A DNA stretch of 64,000 bases from Chitinophagaceae bacterium PMP191F (lineage in GTDB: Bacteria > Bacteroidota > Bacteroidia > Chitinophagales > Chitinophagaceae): the NCBI GenBank assembly GCA_001302245.1, contig LGYU01000013.1:124001-188000 (forward strand), read 5' to 3'. Below, one piece after another: positions 8,939-17,094 of this stretch. Within the stretch, counting starts at the first letter, position 1; every line of letters starts with the position of its first letter. The translations under genes were made by a program, and so were the position numbers. The notes under the pieces were generated by a model, which saw only the letters and a list, made by a program, of their open reading frames with translations, searched no databases and had not been told where the DNA came from.

Positions 8939-9593
8939 ACTTCACAAATACGTTTTTAGCTACGTGCTCGCTGATGGTAACGGGCCCCAGGTTTTTAATT
9001 TTCAGTTCCAGTGAATTATCAAAGGCAAATCGTTTTTTAACTTCCAGTTTGGTGCTCAGGGCAATGTTCTTATGACTAAGCAGCTCCAGCATTTCGGGCG
9101 ATTGATCGCCAATACTGCTCACTTCGGCCATTTTGTTCAGGGGCAGTTGCAACAGGTCCACCTGGCGTGTCAGCACCCATTTACCCTGTGCATCGGGAAT
9201 AGGGTCGCCGTGCGGATCTGTTTTTGGAAAACCTAAAAACTCGTCCAGCCGGTCAATCAGTTTTTTACTGCTGATATGTTCCAGTTCTTCGGCAATTTCA
9301 TGTACCTCATCCCAGCCGAAATTCAGTTTCTCCACCAGGAAAAACTCCCACAACCTGTGTTTGCGGATGATCTGCAACGCCACTTTTCTACCTTCCTGGC
9401 TCAGCTTAAAGCCTTTGTATTTTTCATACAACAATAGCTTTTGCGCCTTCAGCTTTTTCAGCATGTCGGTAACAGAAGCGGGACGGGTCTGTAATTCGTT
9501 GGCAAGATCGTTGGTGGTAACAGTATTATCTTTCTCCTGTAGGTGAAAGATGGCTTTGAGGTAATTTTCTTTACTGCTGGAATAAATGGCCAT
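8928..9593 (-). CDS. mntR: DtxR/MntR-family metal-dependent repressor
   Basis: A 221-residue regulator. The N-terminal winged helix begins SKENYLKAIFHLQ and includes TNDLANELQTRPASVTDMLK as recognition helix, typical of DtxR/MntR. The central dimerisation/metal-binding region has HRLWEFFLVEKLNFGWDEVH and EELEHISSKKLIDRLDEFLG, with the conserved His/Glu ligand set. Residues ~150-221 look like an SH3-type FeoA domain. I chose the ATG at 9593 (MAIYSSSKENY); the frame runs 10 codons further but that part is hydrophobic and non-conserved. It overlaps mntH, and an inverted repeat fitting its operator lies about 84 nt upstream, implying autoregulation. Confidence 0.93.
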   Translation of the reverse strand: MAIYSSSKENYLKAIFHLQEKDNTVTTNDLANELQTRPASVTDMLKKLKAQKLLLYEKYKGFKLSQEGRKVALQIIRKHRLWEFFLVEKLNFGWDEVHEIAEELEHISSKKLIDRLDEFLGFPKTDPHGDPIPDAQGKWVLTRQVDLLQLPLNKMAEVSSIGDQSPEMLELLSHKNIALSTKLEVKKRFAFDNSLELKIKNLGPVTISEHVAKNVFVKYDE

Positions 9594-9676
9594 AAGTAAA
9601 AACAATGGTATTGAACAACACATATCAGTGTATAACAGCCTTCCTGTGTTGCCGGATCACCGGTTTATTTCGATGA

Positions 9677-9704
9677 TCTAAAATTTAATTTAGACAAATC
9701 TAAA
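9677..9704. promoter_or_regulatory. Probable MntR operator, two overlapping inverted repeats
   Basis: TCTAAA (9677-9682), six bases, TTTAGA (9689-9694), four bases (CAAA), TCTAAA (9699-9704). The right pair makes the 16-bp palindrome TTTAGACAAATCTAAA, which resembles DtxR/IdeR-family half-sites of TTAGG..CCTAA form. It lies in the divergent region between mntR and the lipoprotein gene at 9788, so it may control both. Confidence 0.65.
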
Positions 9705-9787
9705 AAATCATTCGCAATCGTCCAAACTAAGTTTCCCTGTATGGGGGTGAATGATTATTTTTAACGCGCTAACACCCGCCAGGTTTT

Positions 9788-10747
9788 ATGAAAAGATACC
9801 TTTTATTGTTGCTTCCGGTAGTTATGATGCTGTCTGTGGCCTGCAAGGGAAAGAAAACCTCCATGAAAGATGACGAGAAAGTGGATGTGTCCGACTTTAT
9901 CGGTTTTTTCCCGGAAATTCCCCTGCCGCTGAAGCTGGCAGATACCAGTTTAAAGAGGCAGAATGATTCAGCCCTGATCGGATACCGCATTTTTACCCAG
10001 TTTATTCCAGATAGCGTACTGAATAAGGATTTTGGAAAAGGTATTCACCCCAGGTTATATGCAATAGGCAAAACGGCTGAAAAAGGCAAAGAGACCTACC
10101 TCTTCTTCAAAGCAATTACGGGCTCCAAACGCATCGCGTATATGGCATGTTTCAATAATGATAATAAATTTCTGAAGGCCATGCCGCTGGTAACTTCAGG
10201 AACAGATGCACATACCAGTGCCTATGGTATGTTGGACAACAGGTTCCAGGTAACCACCTATCGTGAAAAGAAAACCACTGACGGGCTCAGTTTCAAAAAA
10301 AATGTTTTCATCTACAATAGTGCAGCCAATGAGTTCACACTCATCTTTACCGAACCAAATGAAGAAATGGTAAAGAATGTGATCAATCCAATTGATACAT
10401 TGTCACGCAAAGGAAAATTTTCCGGTGACTATGTACAGGATAAAAACAACTTTGTTGCTGTTCGCGACGGAAAAAATGCTTCACAGATCTTATTCTTTAT
10501 CCATTTTGAAAAAGACGATGATTGTAACGGAGAGTTGAAAGGAAGCGCACGTTTTATTTCGCCCACAGTGGCACAATATGTGCAAAGTGGTAATCCTTGT
10601 ATAGTGGAGTTGTCATTCAGTGGCAATAAGGTAAGTCTTCGTGAAAAAGGCGGCTGCGGATCTTACCGTGGCATCAAATGCTTTTTTGACGGTGCCTTTA
10701 CAAAGAAAAAAGAACCTAAACCCAAACAGGCGCATCCAAAAAAATAA
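9788..10747 (+). CDS. Lipoprotein of unknown function
   Basis: A 319-residue protein. MKRYLLLLLPVVMMLSVAC is a lipoprotein signal with Cys19 as the lipidation site, followed by KGKKTSMKDDEKVDVSDF. The body contains beta-rich segments such as LFFKAITGSKRIAYMACFNN and a C-terminal block (DDDCNGELKGSARFISP, NPCIVELSFSGNKVSLREKG) that looks like a small beta-barrel binding domain. The Lys/Pro-rich tail is low complexity. I do not recognise the family. It is divergent from mntR across the putative MntR operator, which hints at a metal-linked role but does not prove one. Confidence 0.75.
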   Translation: MKRYLLLLLPVVMMLSVACKGKKTSMKDDEKVDVSDFIGFFPEIPLPLKLADTSLKRQNDSALIGYRIFTQFIPDSVLNKDFGKGIHPRLYAIGKTAEKGKETYLFFKAITGSKRIAYMACFNNDNKFLKAMPLVTSGTDAHTSAYGMLDNRFQVTTYREKKTTDGLSFKKNVFIYNSAANEFTLIFTEPNEEMVKNVINPIDTLSRKGKFSGDYVQDKNNFVAVRDGKNASQILFFIHFEKDDDCNGELKGSARFISPTVAQYVQSGNPCIVELSFSGNKVSLREKGGCGSYRGIKCFFDGAFTKKKEPKPKQAHPKK

Positions 10748-10849
10748 CCCTGCACAATAATCTGGCTTTCTGCATGTTTATTGCATGTGGTTGCCTGCAA
10801 TTGGACCCATTTGGGGATGATTGTACTACGTATTTTGGATTTTAACCAT

Positions 10850-10857
10850 TAACTTGC
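10850..10857 (+). promoter_or_regulatory. -7-like box upstream of the GT35 gene
   Basis: TAACTTGC resembles the -7 box. A second candidate, TATTTTGG at 10831-10838 with TTTG at 10810-10813, lies slightly upstream. Either gives a leader of roughly 70-100 nt to the ATG at 10935. Confidence 0.35.
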
Positions 10858-10934
10858 GACCTGTTGTGTAAAAAGTACACAATATAAATTGTTATACAAC
10901 GGCAACCTGTTTGTCAAAAAAACAGCCAGTAATT

Positions 10935-12590
10935 ATGAGTTTTTCCAATTTCAAAGTGCCTTATACGATAGATGAACAATATGGTAAAAGCGTGGCTTAT
11001 TTCTCCATGGAATTTGCAGTACACCAGCCATTAAAAATATATAGCGGCGGCCTGGGGTTTTTGTCGGGTTCGCATTTGCGCAGTGCTTACGAACTGCGGC
11101 AGAATATGATCGGCATAGGTATTCTGTGGAAATACGGGTATTACGACCAGGCCCGTAACCAGGATCAGACCCTGCAGGTAACCTGGCTTGAAAAAATGTA
11201 TAGTTTCCTGGAAGATACCGGCATTAAATTCCAGCTTACCATACACGACCATCCGGTTTGGGTAAAAGTATGGTACCTGAACCCGGAGACCTTTAATACA
11301 GCTCCGCTGTTTTTGCTGAGTACCGATCTTCCGGAAAATGATTATGTTTCACAAACCATAACACACCGCCTGTATGATGCCAATGTGGCTACCAAGGTAG
11401 CGCAGTTCATTCTGCTGGGTGTAGGTGGCGCTAAACTGGTAGATGAGCTGGGATTCAATCCCGATGTTTACCACCTGAACGAAGCACATGGTGTATCTTC
11501 TGTTTTTTACCTGTATAAAAAATTCGGTAATGCAGAAGCGATAAAGAAAAGACTGGTATTCACTACCCATACTCCCGAGGAAGCAGGTAATGAAAAACAT
11601 GATATCAACCTGTGTCATAAAATGAGCTACTTCTGCGGATTGAGCATTGATGAAGTGCGCAAGCTGACGGGTATACAGGATGATCAGTTCAATCACTCGC
11701 TGGTAGCGTTGCGTTTTGCACGACTGGCCAATGGGGTATCGCAACTGCATGGCGAAGTATCGCGCCACATGTGGGCAAAGTATGATAATATCTGTCCCAT
11801 CATTTCTATTACCAATGCGCAGAACTGGCGTTACTGGGCCGATAAACAATTGTATCGTGCTTATGAAGAAGGCAATGATACCTGGTGGGATGATCGGAAA
11901 AAATATCTTAAAAAAAGAGCTTTTGGTCTTGTGGCCGACCAGACGGGAAAAATATTTGACCCGAATGTACTGACAATAGTGTGGGCACGCCGGTTTGCCG
12001 GTTATAAAAGAGCTGAACTGATTACCCGCGATAAAGAGCGTTTTGAAAGACTGCTCAATAATCCCACTTACCCGGTACAGATCATCTGGGCTGGTAAACC
12101 ATATCCCATGGATTACCCGGCTATCAATGATTTTAATTACCTGGTCAATACCAGCCGCAATTACAAAAATGTAGCCGTACTGACAGGTTATGAACTATTC
12201 CTGTCAAAACGTTTAAAACAGATAGCAGATATTTGGTTGAATAACCCGCGCGTACCACGCGAAGCGTCCGGTACCAGTGGTATGACCGCTGCTATGAACG
12301 GTGCAGTGAACTTTTCGACCGACGATGGCTGGATCCCGGAGTTTATGAATCATGGTAACAATGGTTTTGTGGTTCCCAAAGCCGATTACCAGCACATGAC
12401 GGTGGAAGAACAGGATCAGTACGACTTGGATAAAGTATACGATATACTGGAAAATGAAATACTGCCTTTGTATTACGCACAGTACGACACTTGGCGCCAG
12501 ATAGCTAAAAACGGTATGCGTGATGTACGTTTCCGTTTTGAATCGGGCAGAATGGCACAGGAATATTACGAGCTGCTTTACAAATCATAA
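10935..12590 (+). CDS. Short alpha-glucan phosphorylase-like protein (GT35) lacking the PLP lysine
   Basis: A 551-residue GT35-fold protein of the short phosphorylase group. Visible: VAYFSMEFAVHQPLKIYSGGLGFLSG near the N-terminus, YHLNEAHG, TTHTPEEAGNEKHD, VWARRFAGYKRAELITRD, IIWAGKPYPMD, and EASGTSGMTAAMNGAVNFS. In active phosphorylases the last motif reads EASGT.NMK..LNG and the Lys carries pyridoxal phosphate; here the position is Thr (codon 12285-12287, residue 451). An in-frame TTG at 10911 could add 8 residues, but I prefer the ATG at 10935. The fold predicts alpha-glucan (glycogen/maltodextrin) binding. Phosphorolysis would need another mechanism, so the function may be non-phosphorolytic transfer or regulation. 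It stands alone, with its own terminator. Confidence 0.85.
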   Translation: MSFSNFKVPYTIDEQYGKSVAYFSMEFAVHQPLKIYSGGLGFLSGSHLRSAYELRQNMIGIGILWKYGYYDQARNQDQTLQVTWLEKMYSFLEDTGIKFQLTIHDHPVWVKVWYLNPETFNTAPLFLLSTDLPENDYVSQTITHRLYDANVATKVAQFILLGVGGAKLVDELGFNPDVYHLNEAHGVSSVFYLYKKFGNAEAIKKRLVFTTHTPEEAGNEKHDINLCHKMSYFCGLSIDEVRKLTGIQDDQFNHSLVALRFARLANGVSQLHGEVSRHMWAKYDNICPIISITNAQNWRYWADKQLYRAYEEGNDTWWDDRKKYLKKRAFGLVADQTGKIFDPNVLTIVWARRFAGYKRAELITRDKERFERLLNNPTYPVQIIWAGKPYPMDYPAINDFNYLVNTSRNYKNVAVLTGYELFLSKRLKQIADIWLNNPRVPREASGTSGMTAAMNGAVNFSTDDGWIPEFMNHGNNGFVVPKADYQHMTVEEQDQYDLDKVYDILENEILPLYYAQYDTWRQIAKNGMRDVRFRFESGRMAQEYYELLYKS

Positions 12591-12600
12591 CTACTTTTAC

Positions 12601-12630
12601 ATCCCCTGTTGCACAACAGGGGATTTTTTT
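12601..12630 (+). terminator. Rho-independent terminator of the GT35 gene
   Basis: ATCCCCTGTTG (12601-12611) and CAACAGGGGAT (12614-12624) form a perfect 11-bp stem followed by a T run to 12630. Confidence 0.9.
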
Positions 12631-12764
12631 GTCTTTTACTTATCGTGTATGCATAATAGTTATAAAATGCAGCCCCGGCTTTTTTACGGCATACCTGCTT
12701 ACTGATACCTTTAAAAAAATAGTTGCAGCGACTATTATTCACGAACCAAACACTGAAAAAGACC

Positions 12765-13022
12765 ATGCTGAAGGGCCTGGACATAACACATGGCCGCACG
12801 CTAAGCCGTGAAGAGCTCAGGAACCTGGATGGAGGTACACTGGTTTCTGCATGCTACGGGTCATGTTATCCGCCTGTACTGGTAAATCCGCCGCTTGTTC
12901 TCGATCCATTTGATCCGAATAATCCTCCGCCGGATCCTCCCGGACCTATTTATATGTACGATCTTCCCAAGATCATCTGCCACCAAGGGTGCAGATGTGT
13001 GGCAGACAAATGCGTACCATAA
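12765..13022 (+). CDS. Double-glycine-leader peptide, Cys/Pro-rich core (RiPP-like precursor)
   Basis: An 85-residue peptide. Residues 1-24 form a leader (MLKGLDITHGR, then LSREELRNLDGG) of the type cleaved after Gly-Gly by C39 peptidase-containing exporters; similar leaders head small natural-product precursors in Chitinophagaceae. The 61-residue core has six Cys (two in ACYGSC, four in CHQGCRCVADKC) separated by a Pro-rich linker with DPFDPNNPPPDPPGP. The spacing allows disulfides, thioethers or metal binding. No modification enzyme, protease or ABC exporter is encoded in this window, so processing would have to act in trans. A TACCTTTA box at 12706-12713 and a strong terminator at 13051 make it a stand-alone transcription unit. 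Codons before 12765 are not needed. Confidence 0.75.
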   Translation: MLKGLDITHGRTLSREELRNLDGGTLVSACYGSCYPPVLVNPPLVLDPFDPNNPPPDPPGPIYMYDLPKIICHQGCRCVADKCVP

Positions 13023-13050
13023 TCATTAAAAAATCAGTAAAATAGCTGCA

Positions 13051-13080
13051 AGACCTGTAAATTTTTTACGGGTCTTTTTT
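13051..13080 (+). terminator. Rho-independent terminator of the GG-leader peptide gene
   Basis: AGACCTGTAAA (13051-13061) pairs with TTTACGGGTCT (13065-13075), with one G-U pair and a 3-nt loop, and is followed by T residues. Confidence 0.85.
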
Positions 13081-13144
13081 CTTTTTGTGTAATCCGGCTC
13101 GGCACTGCATCAGGATGGTAGCATTCATTCTAAATATTAGCATT

Positions 13145-14944
13145 ATGAGAATAACAATGATTGTATTGGCAGGATTACTGGCAGTTTTGCATGTAAAGGC
13201 AGCCGATGATAAACAGACTGTAAAATCAGTATTAAGATCTGCAGTGGTGTACCGCGCCGGCGCCGAGCTGGTGCATACCACCAGGGTTACATTCCGGCAG
13301 GGGAGTAATGAAATCACTGTGGAAGGATTAAGTAACAAGGTAGATGTAAACAGTATCCGTATTGGGAGTGATGCCGCATTAACCATTATGTCGGTTGAGT
13401 ATGCAACAGATTTTCTGAAACCCGTACAGAAGGCGGCGGGTGTAAAAAAACTGGAAGATTCGCTGGAAGTAGTGAATAAGGAACTGGATAAAGTACAGGT
13501 AGTGATGAAAACCAACCAGGAATTGCTGGAATTGCTGAAAGCCAATAAACAGATCGGTGGTACCCAAACCGGTTTAAGTGTGGCTGAGCTGACTAAAATG
13601 ATGGATTATTATCGTTCCAAAACACTGGAACTGCAGCAGGAAAATACTGCACTGCGTGAAAAAGAAGCAAAACTTACAGAAGCCAGTTCAAAACTGGGCA
13701 GACAGATCAGGGAGGAAGAACAGAAAAATACCAAAACGATCGGTAAACTGAACCTGCAGGTATTGTGTCCCATGGAAGGAACCTATAATCTCACGATCTC
13801 TTACATCACACCGGCTGCTTACTGGATCCCGGCCTATGATGTGCGGGTAGAAAACATTACAAAACCGGCCATTTTATCATACAAAGCCAAACTGGTGCAA
13901 ACCACCGGCGTTGACTGGCAACAGATCAAACTTTCGCTGGCAACAGCCATTCCCAACCAGAATAATAATGCGCCTGTAATACGCACATGGTTTCTGTCAT
14001 ATATTAATCCATTGGCTACAGAATTACAGGGAAGAGTATCTGGTCTTGCAGCAAAACAGCCGTCATTAGACGAAGTAGTAGTAACAGGATACAGCGTTAG
14101 AGTACGTGGAACAAATACACTGGACGACGAAAAAGAAAGAGCACCGCTGTATGTTGTAAACGGCGCAATTGTAACAGAAAATGAATTTAGAAAAATAGAT
14201 CCACAGGCCATTAAAGCAACCGAAGTGCTGAAAGATAATGCTGCCTTGGCATTGTATGGCAGCAGGGCCAGCAACGGTGCTGTAGTGGTTACTTTAAAAG
14301 ATGAGTTGAGTGATTACGTAGCGGTGAATGATAATGAACTAAATGTAACTTTTGATATTGACCTGCCTTATGATGTACCGGGTAATGGCAAAGAGCAACA
14401 GGTAAAGCTGAGGGAATATACGGTACCTGCACAGTACAGGTATTTCGCAGCACCGTCACTGGATAAAGATGCTTACCTGCTGGCCAATCTGAAAGACTGG
14501 GTGCAACTGAATTTATTACCGGGTGATGCAAACATTATTGTAGAAAGTACTTACATTGGTAAAACACAGATTGATCCCCATTCAACCAACGATACATTAC
14601 AGATGACATTAGGCAAGGATAAGCGCGTGGTGATCACCCGTCAGAAACTGGTTGATTATAGCAGTGTAAAATTCCTGGGTAGTAATAAAAAACAAACCTT
14701 TACATATGAAATTACTGTTAAGAACAACAAGAAAGAAAAGATAGAGCTGGAGCTGAAAGATCAATATCCTGTTTCCGGTAATAAAGACATTGAGGTGGAG
14801 CTGTTGCAAAGTGATGGAGCCTCGGTAAACAATGAAACCGGTATCCTTACGTGGAAAACAGAACTGGCAGCGGGTGAAAGCAAAAAGTACCGTATCAGTT
14901 ACAGTGCTAAATATCCAAAAGACAGGGTGGTGAATCTGAATTAG
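13145..14944 (+). CDS. DUF4139/MuiA-like secreted protein with TonB plug-like insertion
   Basis: A 599-residue exported protein. The signal peptide is MRITMIVLAGLLAVLHVKA. Residues ~25-120 correspond to the N-terminal DUF4140-type domain (SAVVYRAGAELVHTTRV, ITVEGLSNKVDVNSIRI), then a coiled coil (~100-195), then the DUF4139 domain beginning YNLTISYITPAAYWIPAYDV. Within DUF4139 sits an insert at residues ~308-385 (14066-14299): LDEVVVTGYSV, then APLYVVNGAIV, IKATEVLKDNAALALYGSRA and SNGAVVVTLK. That insert is the plug signature of SusC-type TonB receptors. The protein lacks a 22-strand barrel, so it is not itself a receptor. Function is unknown; the family name comes from the mucoidy inhibitor A annotation. 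Start: ATG at 13145, because upstream codons do not fit a signal peptide. Confidence 0.82.
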   Translation: MRITMIVLAGLLAVLHVKAADDKQTVKSVLRSAVVYRAGAELVHTTRVTFRQGSNEITVEGLSNKVDVNSIRIGSDAALTIMSVEYATDFLKPVQKAAGVKKLEDSLEVVNKELDKVQVVMKTNQELLELLKANKQIGGTQTGLSVAELTKMMDYYRSKTLELQQENTALREKEAKLTEASSKLGRQIREEEQKNTKTIGKLNLQVLCPMEGTYNLTISYITPAAYWIPAYDVRVENITKPAILSYKAKLVQTTGVDWQQIKLSLATAIPNQNNNAPVIRTWFLSYINPLATELQGRVSGLAAKQPSLDEVVVTGYSVRVRGTNTLDDEKERAPLYVVNGAIVTENEFRKIDPQAIKATEVLKDNAALALYGSRASNGAVVVTLKDELSDYVAVNDNELNVTFDIDLPYDVPGNGKEQQVKLREYTVPAQYRYFAAPSLDKDAYLLANLKDWVQLNLLPGDANIIVESTYIGKTQIDPHSTNDTLQMTLGKDKRVVITRQKLVDYSSVKFLGSNKKQTFTYEITVKNNKKEKIELELKDQYPVSGNKDIEVELLQSDGASVNNETGILTWKTELAAGESKKYRISYSAKYPKDRVVNLN

Positions 14945-15005
14945 TTTGAGCAATATTGTTGAATCAGTGGTAAGTGAGCTATCGGCCACGGGTTTTTCAA
15001 ATAAA

Positions 15006-15035
15006 AAATCCCGGAGATGATCATCTCCGGGATTT
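15006..15035. terminator. Bidirectional terminator between convergent genes
   Basis: AAATCCCGGAGATGA (15006-15020) followed directly by its exact complement to 15035 gives a perfect 15-bp palindrome. It serves the DUF4139 gene on the plus strand and the FKBP gene on the minus strand; A/T tracts flank both sides. Confidence 0.85.
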
Positions 15036-15060
15036 GTATTTCGTACTTCTTTCTTTGTAC

Positions 15061-15798
15061 TTATTTCTTCACAATTTCGATCAGTTCAACATCAAATACC
15101 AGGGTAGAACCCGGTTTGATATCTTCGCCAGCCTGGTTATCGCCATAGGCCAGATCTGAAGGAATAAACAAACGCCATTTGCTACCGGTAGGCATCAGTT
15201 GTAATGCTTCTGTCCAGCCGCGGATCACATTTTTTAAACCCAGTACAATAGGTTCGCCACGTTTAATGGAGCTATCGAAAACATAACCATCCAGCAGTTT
15301 ACCTTCGTAGTGTACTTTAACCTCATCATCAGCAGTAGGTTTAGGACCAGTTCCTTCTTTCAGTATAGTATACTGCAAACCGCTGGGTAAGGTTACCACG
15401 TCGGGTTTTTTCTTGTTCTCTGCCAGGAATGCTTCACCGGCTTTTTTGTTGCCAGCTGCTTTTTCGCTGCGGATAGCCTGCATATAAGCCATTACCGCAT
15501 TATTGGCCTGCATTTCGTCCAGTGCGGGTTTGCCTTTTTGAACGTCGTTCAATGCTTTTATTATCAATTGGTTATTAACATTCGTTACGCCCTGTGATTT
15601 GTAAAAGTTGGCCAGGCTGAGTCCTACGGCATAGCTGAAAGAATCCAGTTGATTCTTCATAACAGGTGCATTCACAGCCGGTTTTGCAGCTGCAGATTTA
15701 GACGCGGCAGGTTTAGCTGCGGTGGCCGGTTTTTTGGCCTGGGCCATTACTCCTGCACTCAGGAAGCCACAGATGGCGATCAGAACTATTTTTTTCAT
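15061..15798 (-). CDS. FKBP-type peptidyl-prolyl cis-trans isomerase, exported
   Basis: A 245-residue protein. The N-terminus (MKKIVLIAICGFLSAGVMAQ) is a signal peptide, followed by a Lys/Ala/Pro-rich linker to ~residue 45. Residues ~50-125 form the helical dimerisation domain of FkpA/Mip-type enzymes (SFSYAVGLSLANFYKSQGV, NAVMAYMQAIRSEKAAGN). The C-terminal FKBP domain (~135-245) has VKVHYEGKLLDGYVFDSSI, RGWTEALQLMPTGSKWRLF and IPSDLAYGDN, with the active-site Tyr, Asp and Trp. It probably assists folding in the periplasm. A perfect -7 box TATTTTTG lies 20 nt upstream. Confidence 0.93.
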   Translation of the reverse strand: MKKIVLIAICGFLSAGVMAQAKKPATAAKPAASKSAAAKPAVNAPVMKNQLDSFSYAVGLSLANFYKSQGVTNVNNQLIIKALNDVQKGKPALDEMQANNAVMAYMQAIRSEKAAGNKKAGEAFLAENKKKPDVVTLPSGLQYTILKEGTGPKPTADDEVKVHYEGKLLDGYVFDSSIKRGEPIVLGLKNVIRGWTEALQLMPTGSKWRLFIPSDLAYGDNQAGEDIKPGSTLVFDVELIEIVKK

Positions 15799-15817
15799 TC
15801 AGAAAATTTTATGGCCG

Positions 15818-15825
15818 CAAAAATA
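15818..15825 (-). promoter_or_regulatory. -7 promoter box of the FKBP gene
   Basis: TATTTTTG on the minus strand matches TAnnTTTG exactly, giving a leader of about 15 nt. Confidence 0.6.
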
Positions 15826-15849
15826 AAGGAATGTATTGACTTTAGGGCA

Positions 15850-16764
15850 TTATAGCCCGTCCAGTTGCTGTAGCAGGGCCGCCGCTTCTTTGTTGTCGGG
15901 TTGCAAACCCAGTGCTACACGACAGCAGTTTGCCGCACCCCGTTTATCGCCCGTTTTAAAACAGGCTGTTGCCAGCGTGGTCCATGCCACGGGGTCACCT
16001 GGGTATAGCTGGGTATTGATGCAGTAGGTAAGCATGGCGTGGGCCGTATCTTTTGATTGCATCAGCAGGTTGCCATACGAGTGTAATTCACCACGGGCAA
16101 TTACCAACGGTTTTAGCGTTGCTGCAATGGCTTGTGTGTCTTTTGCAAGCTTTTCAAGTGGTGTGGTACTGTACAGTTTTCCCAATGTAGCTGTGCCCGC
16201 GTAATGTGGCTGGTAGCTTTCTTTTCCTGCAATGGCCAGTAAATCTTTTTCCCAGGAAGCAACCGGTGATTCAATAACCCGTCCTATTTCATGTTTACCA
16301 TCATATACCAACAGGTCGGGTACACGGAAAATATTCAGTCCTTTTTCTTCATGACCCGGGCTTTGCTTATAGGCAGTATCGGCATTGTTCAGGTTGATCA
16401 GTTCTATCTGTGATGCTGGTATGCCGCAATAATCCAGCAGTTTGTAAATGCGTGGTACTTCCCTGCGGCTATCACCACACCAGGTGCCCATAAAAATGAC
16501 AAAGCGTTTATGTTGCAGTAAAGGTTTCAGTCGTTGTGCCGCTACAGTGTCAACGGTATAATCAGCATAGTTTTTATCAAACCAACTGTCAAATGGTGCC
16601 TGCTGCAAACGTTCGCGTGTGCTTTTACCCAGTAAAATAACATTGCCTTGCCCATTGGTAACGGTCTGGTTGTATAATGCATTGTTTTGCGCTACTGCAT
16701 GTGTGCTGCATAGAGTGAACAGTATAGAGAAAAATATAGTAGCGGCGATATAAATTGATTTCAT
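15850..16764 (-). CDS. Exported thioredoxin-fold protein with C-terminal TPR
   Basis: A 304-residue protein with signal peptide MKSIYIAATIFFSILFTLCS up to AVAQ. Residues ~80-180 form a thioredoxin-like domain: FVIFMGTWCGDSRREVPRI has Trp95-Cys96-Gly-Asp-Ser99, so only the first Cys of CxxC is present, and VPDLLVYDG carries the cis-Pro. Residues ~215-300 contain a TPR pair (HAMLTYCINTQLYPGDPVAW, KRGAANCCRVALGLQPDN). A single thiol cannot do classical dithiol exchange, so it may act by a monothiol mechanism, bind thiols or have lost catalysis. It is likely periplasmic. The gap to the FKBP gene is 51 nt and that gene has its own promoter box. Confidence 0.82.
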   Translation of the reverse strand: MKSIYIAATIFFSILFTLCSTHAVAQNNALYNQTVTNGQGNVILLGKSTRERLQQAPFDSWFDKNYADYTVDTVAAQRLKPLLQHKRFVIFMGTWCGDSRREVPRIYKLLDYCGIPASQIELINLNNADTAYKQSPGHEEKGLNIFRVPDLLVYDGKHEIGRVIESPVASWEKDLLAIAGKESYQPHYAGTATLGKLYSTTPLEKLAKDTQAIAATLKPLVIARGELHSYGNLLMQSKDTAHAMLTYCINTQLYPGDPVAWTTLATACFKTGDKRGAANCCRVALGLQPDNKEAAALLQQLDGL

Positions 16765-17094
16765 GTTTGTCAGTATATAATAATGAGTAAATAACCATAT
16801 GCGCTGTCAGCTATATGCATGCAGGTATACATGCCATAGCTGTGCTGTACAGCTACATGGAATGATTGAACAGACAGATCATTTATATTGAGCTATTGCA
16901 ACACGATAGATTTATACAACATGGTAGTTTCATATTGTACTATCTGTGTTGAACAACATAGGTTCAATACACGATCATAAAACGGTATGTGCTATGTACA
17001 ACAAGTGTACAGGTAATGTATACAGGCATTCCATTACACCAGGTGCAATCATGCATGGCATACAATGCCGATACGTCAAATAATGGGGAAAAGA
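16765..17094. other. Intergenic region without a gene, rich in short palindromes
   Basis: This region separates the thioredoxin/TPR gene from the small Cys-containing gene upstream of it. It holds many short inverted repeats (ATGCATGCAGGTATACATGC, GCTGTACAGC, GGCATACAATGCC) but no T-tract terminator and no credible coding frame. Confidence 0.4.

Noticed and set aside
10911-10934. TTG start for the GT35 gene
   Set aside because: The ATG at 10935 gives the usual N-terminus of this group and a normal start codon.
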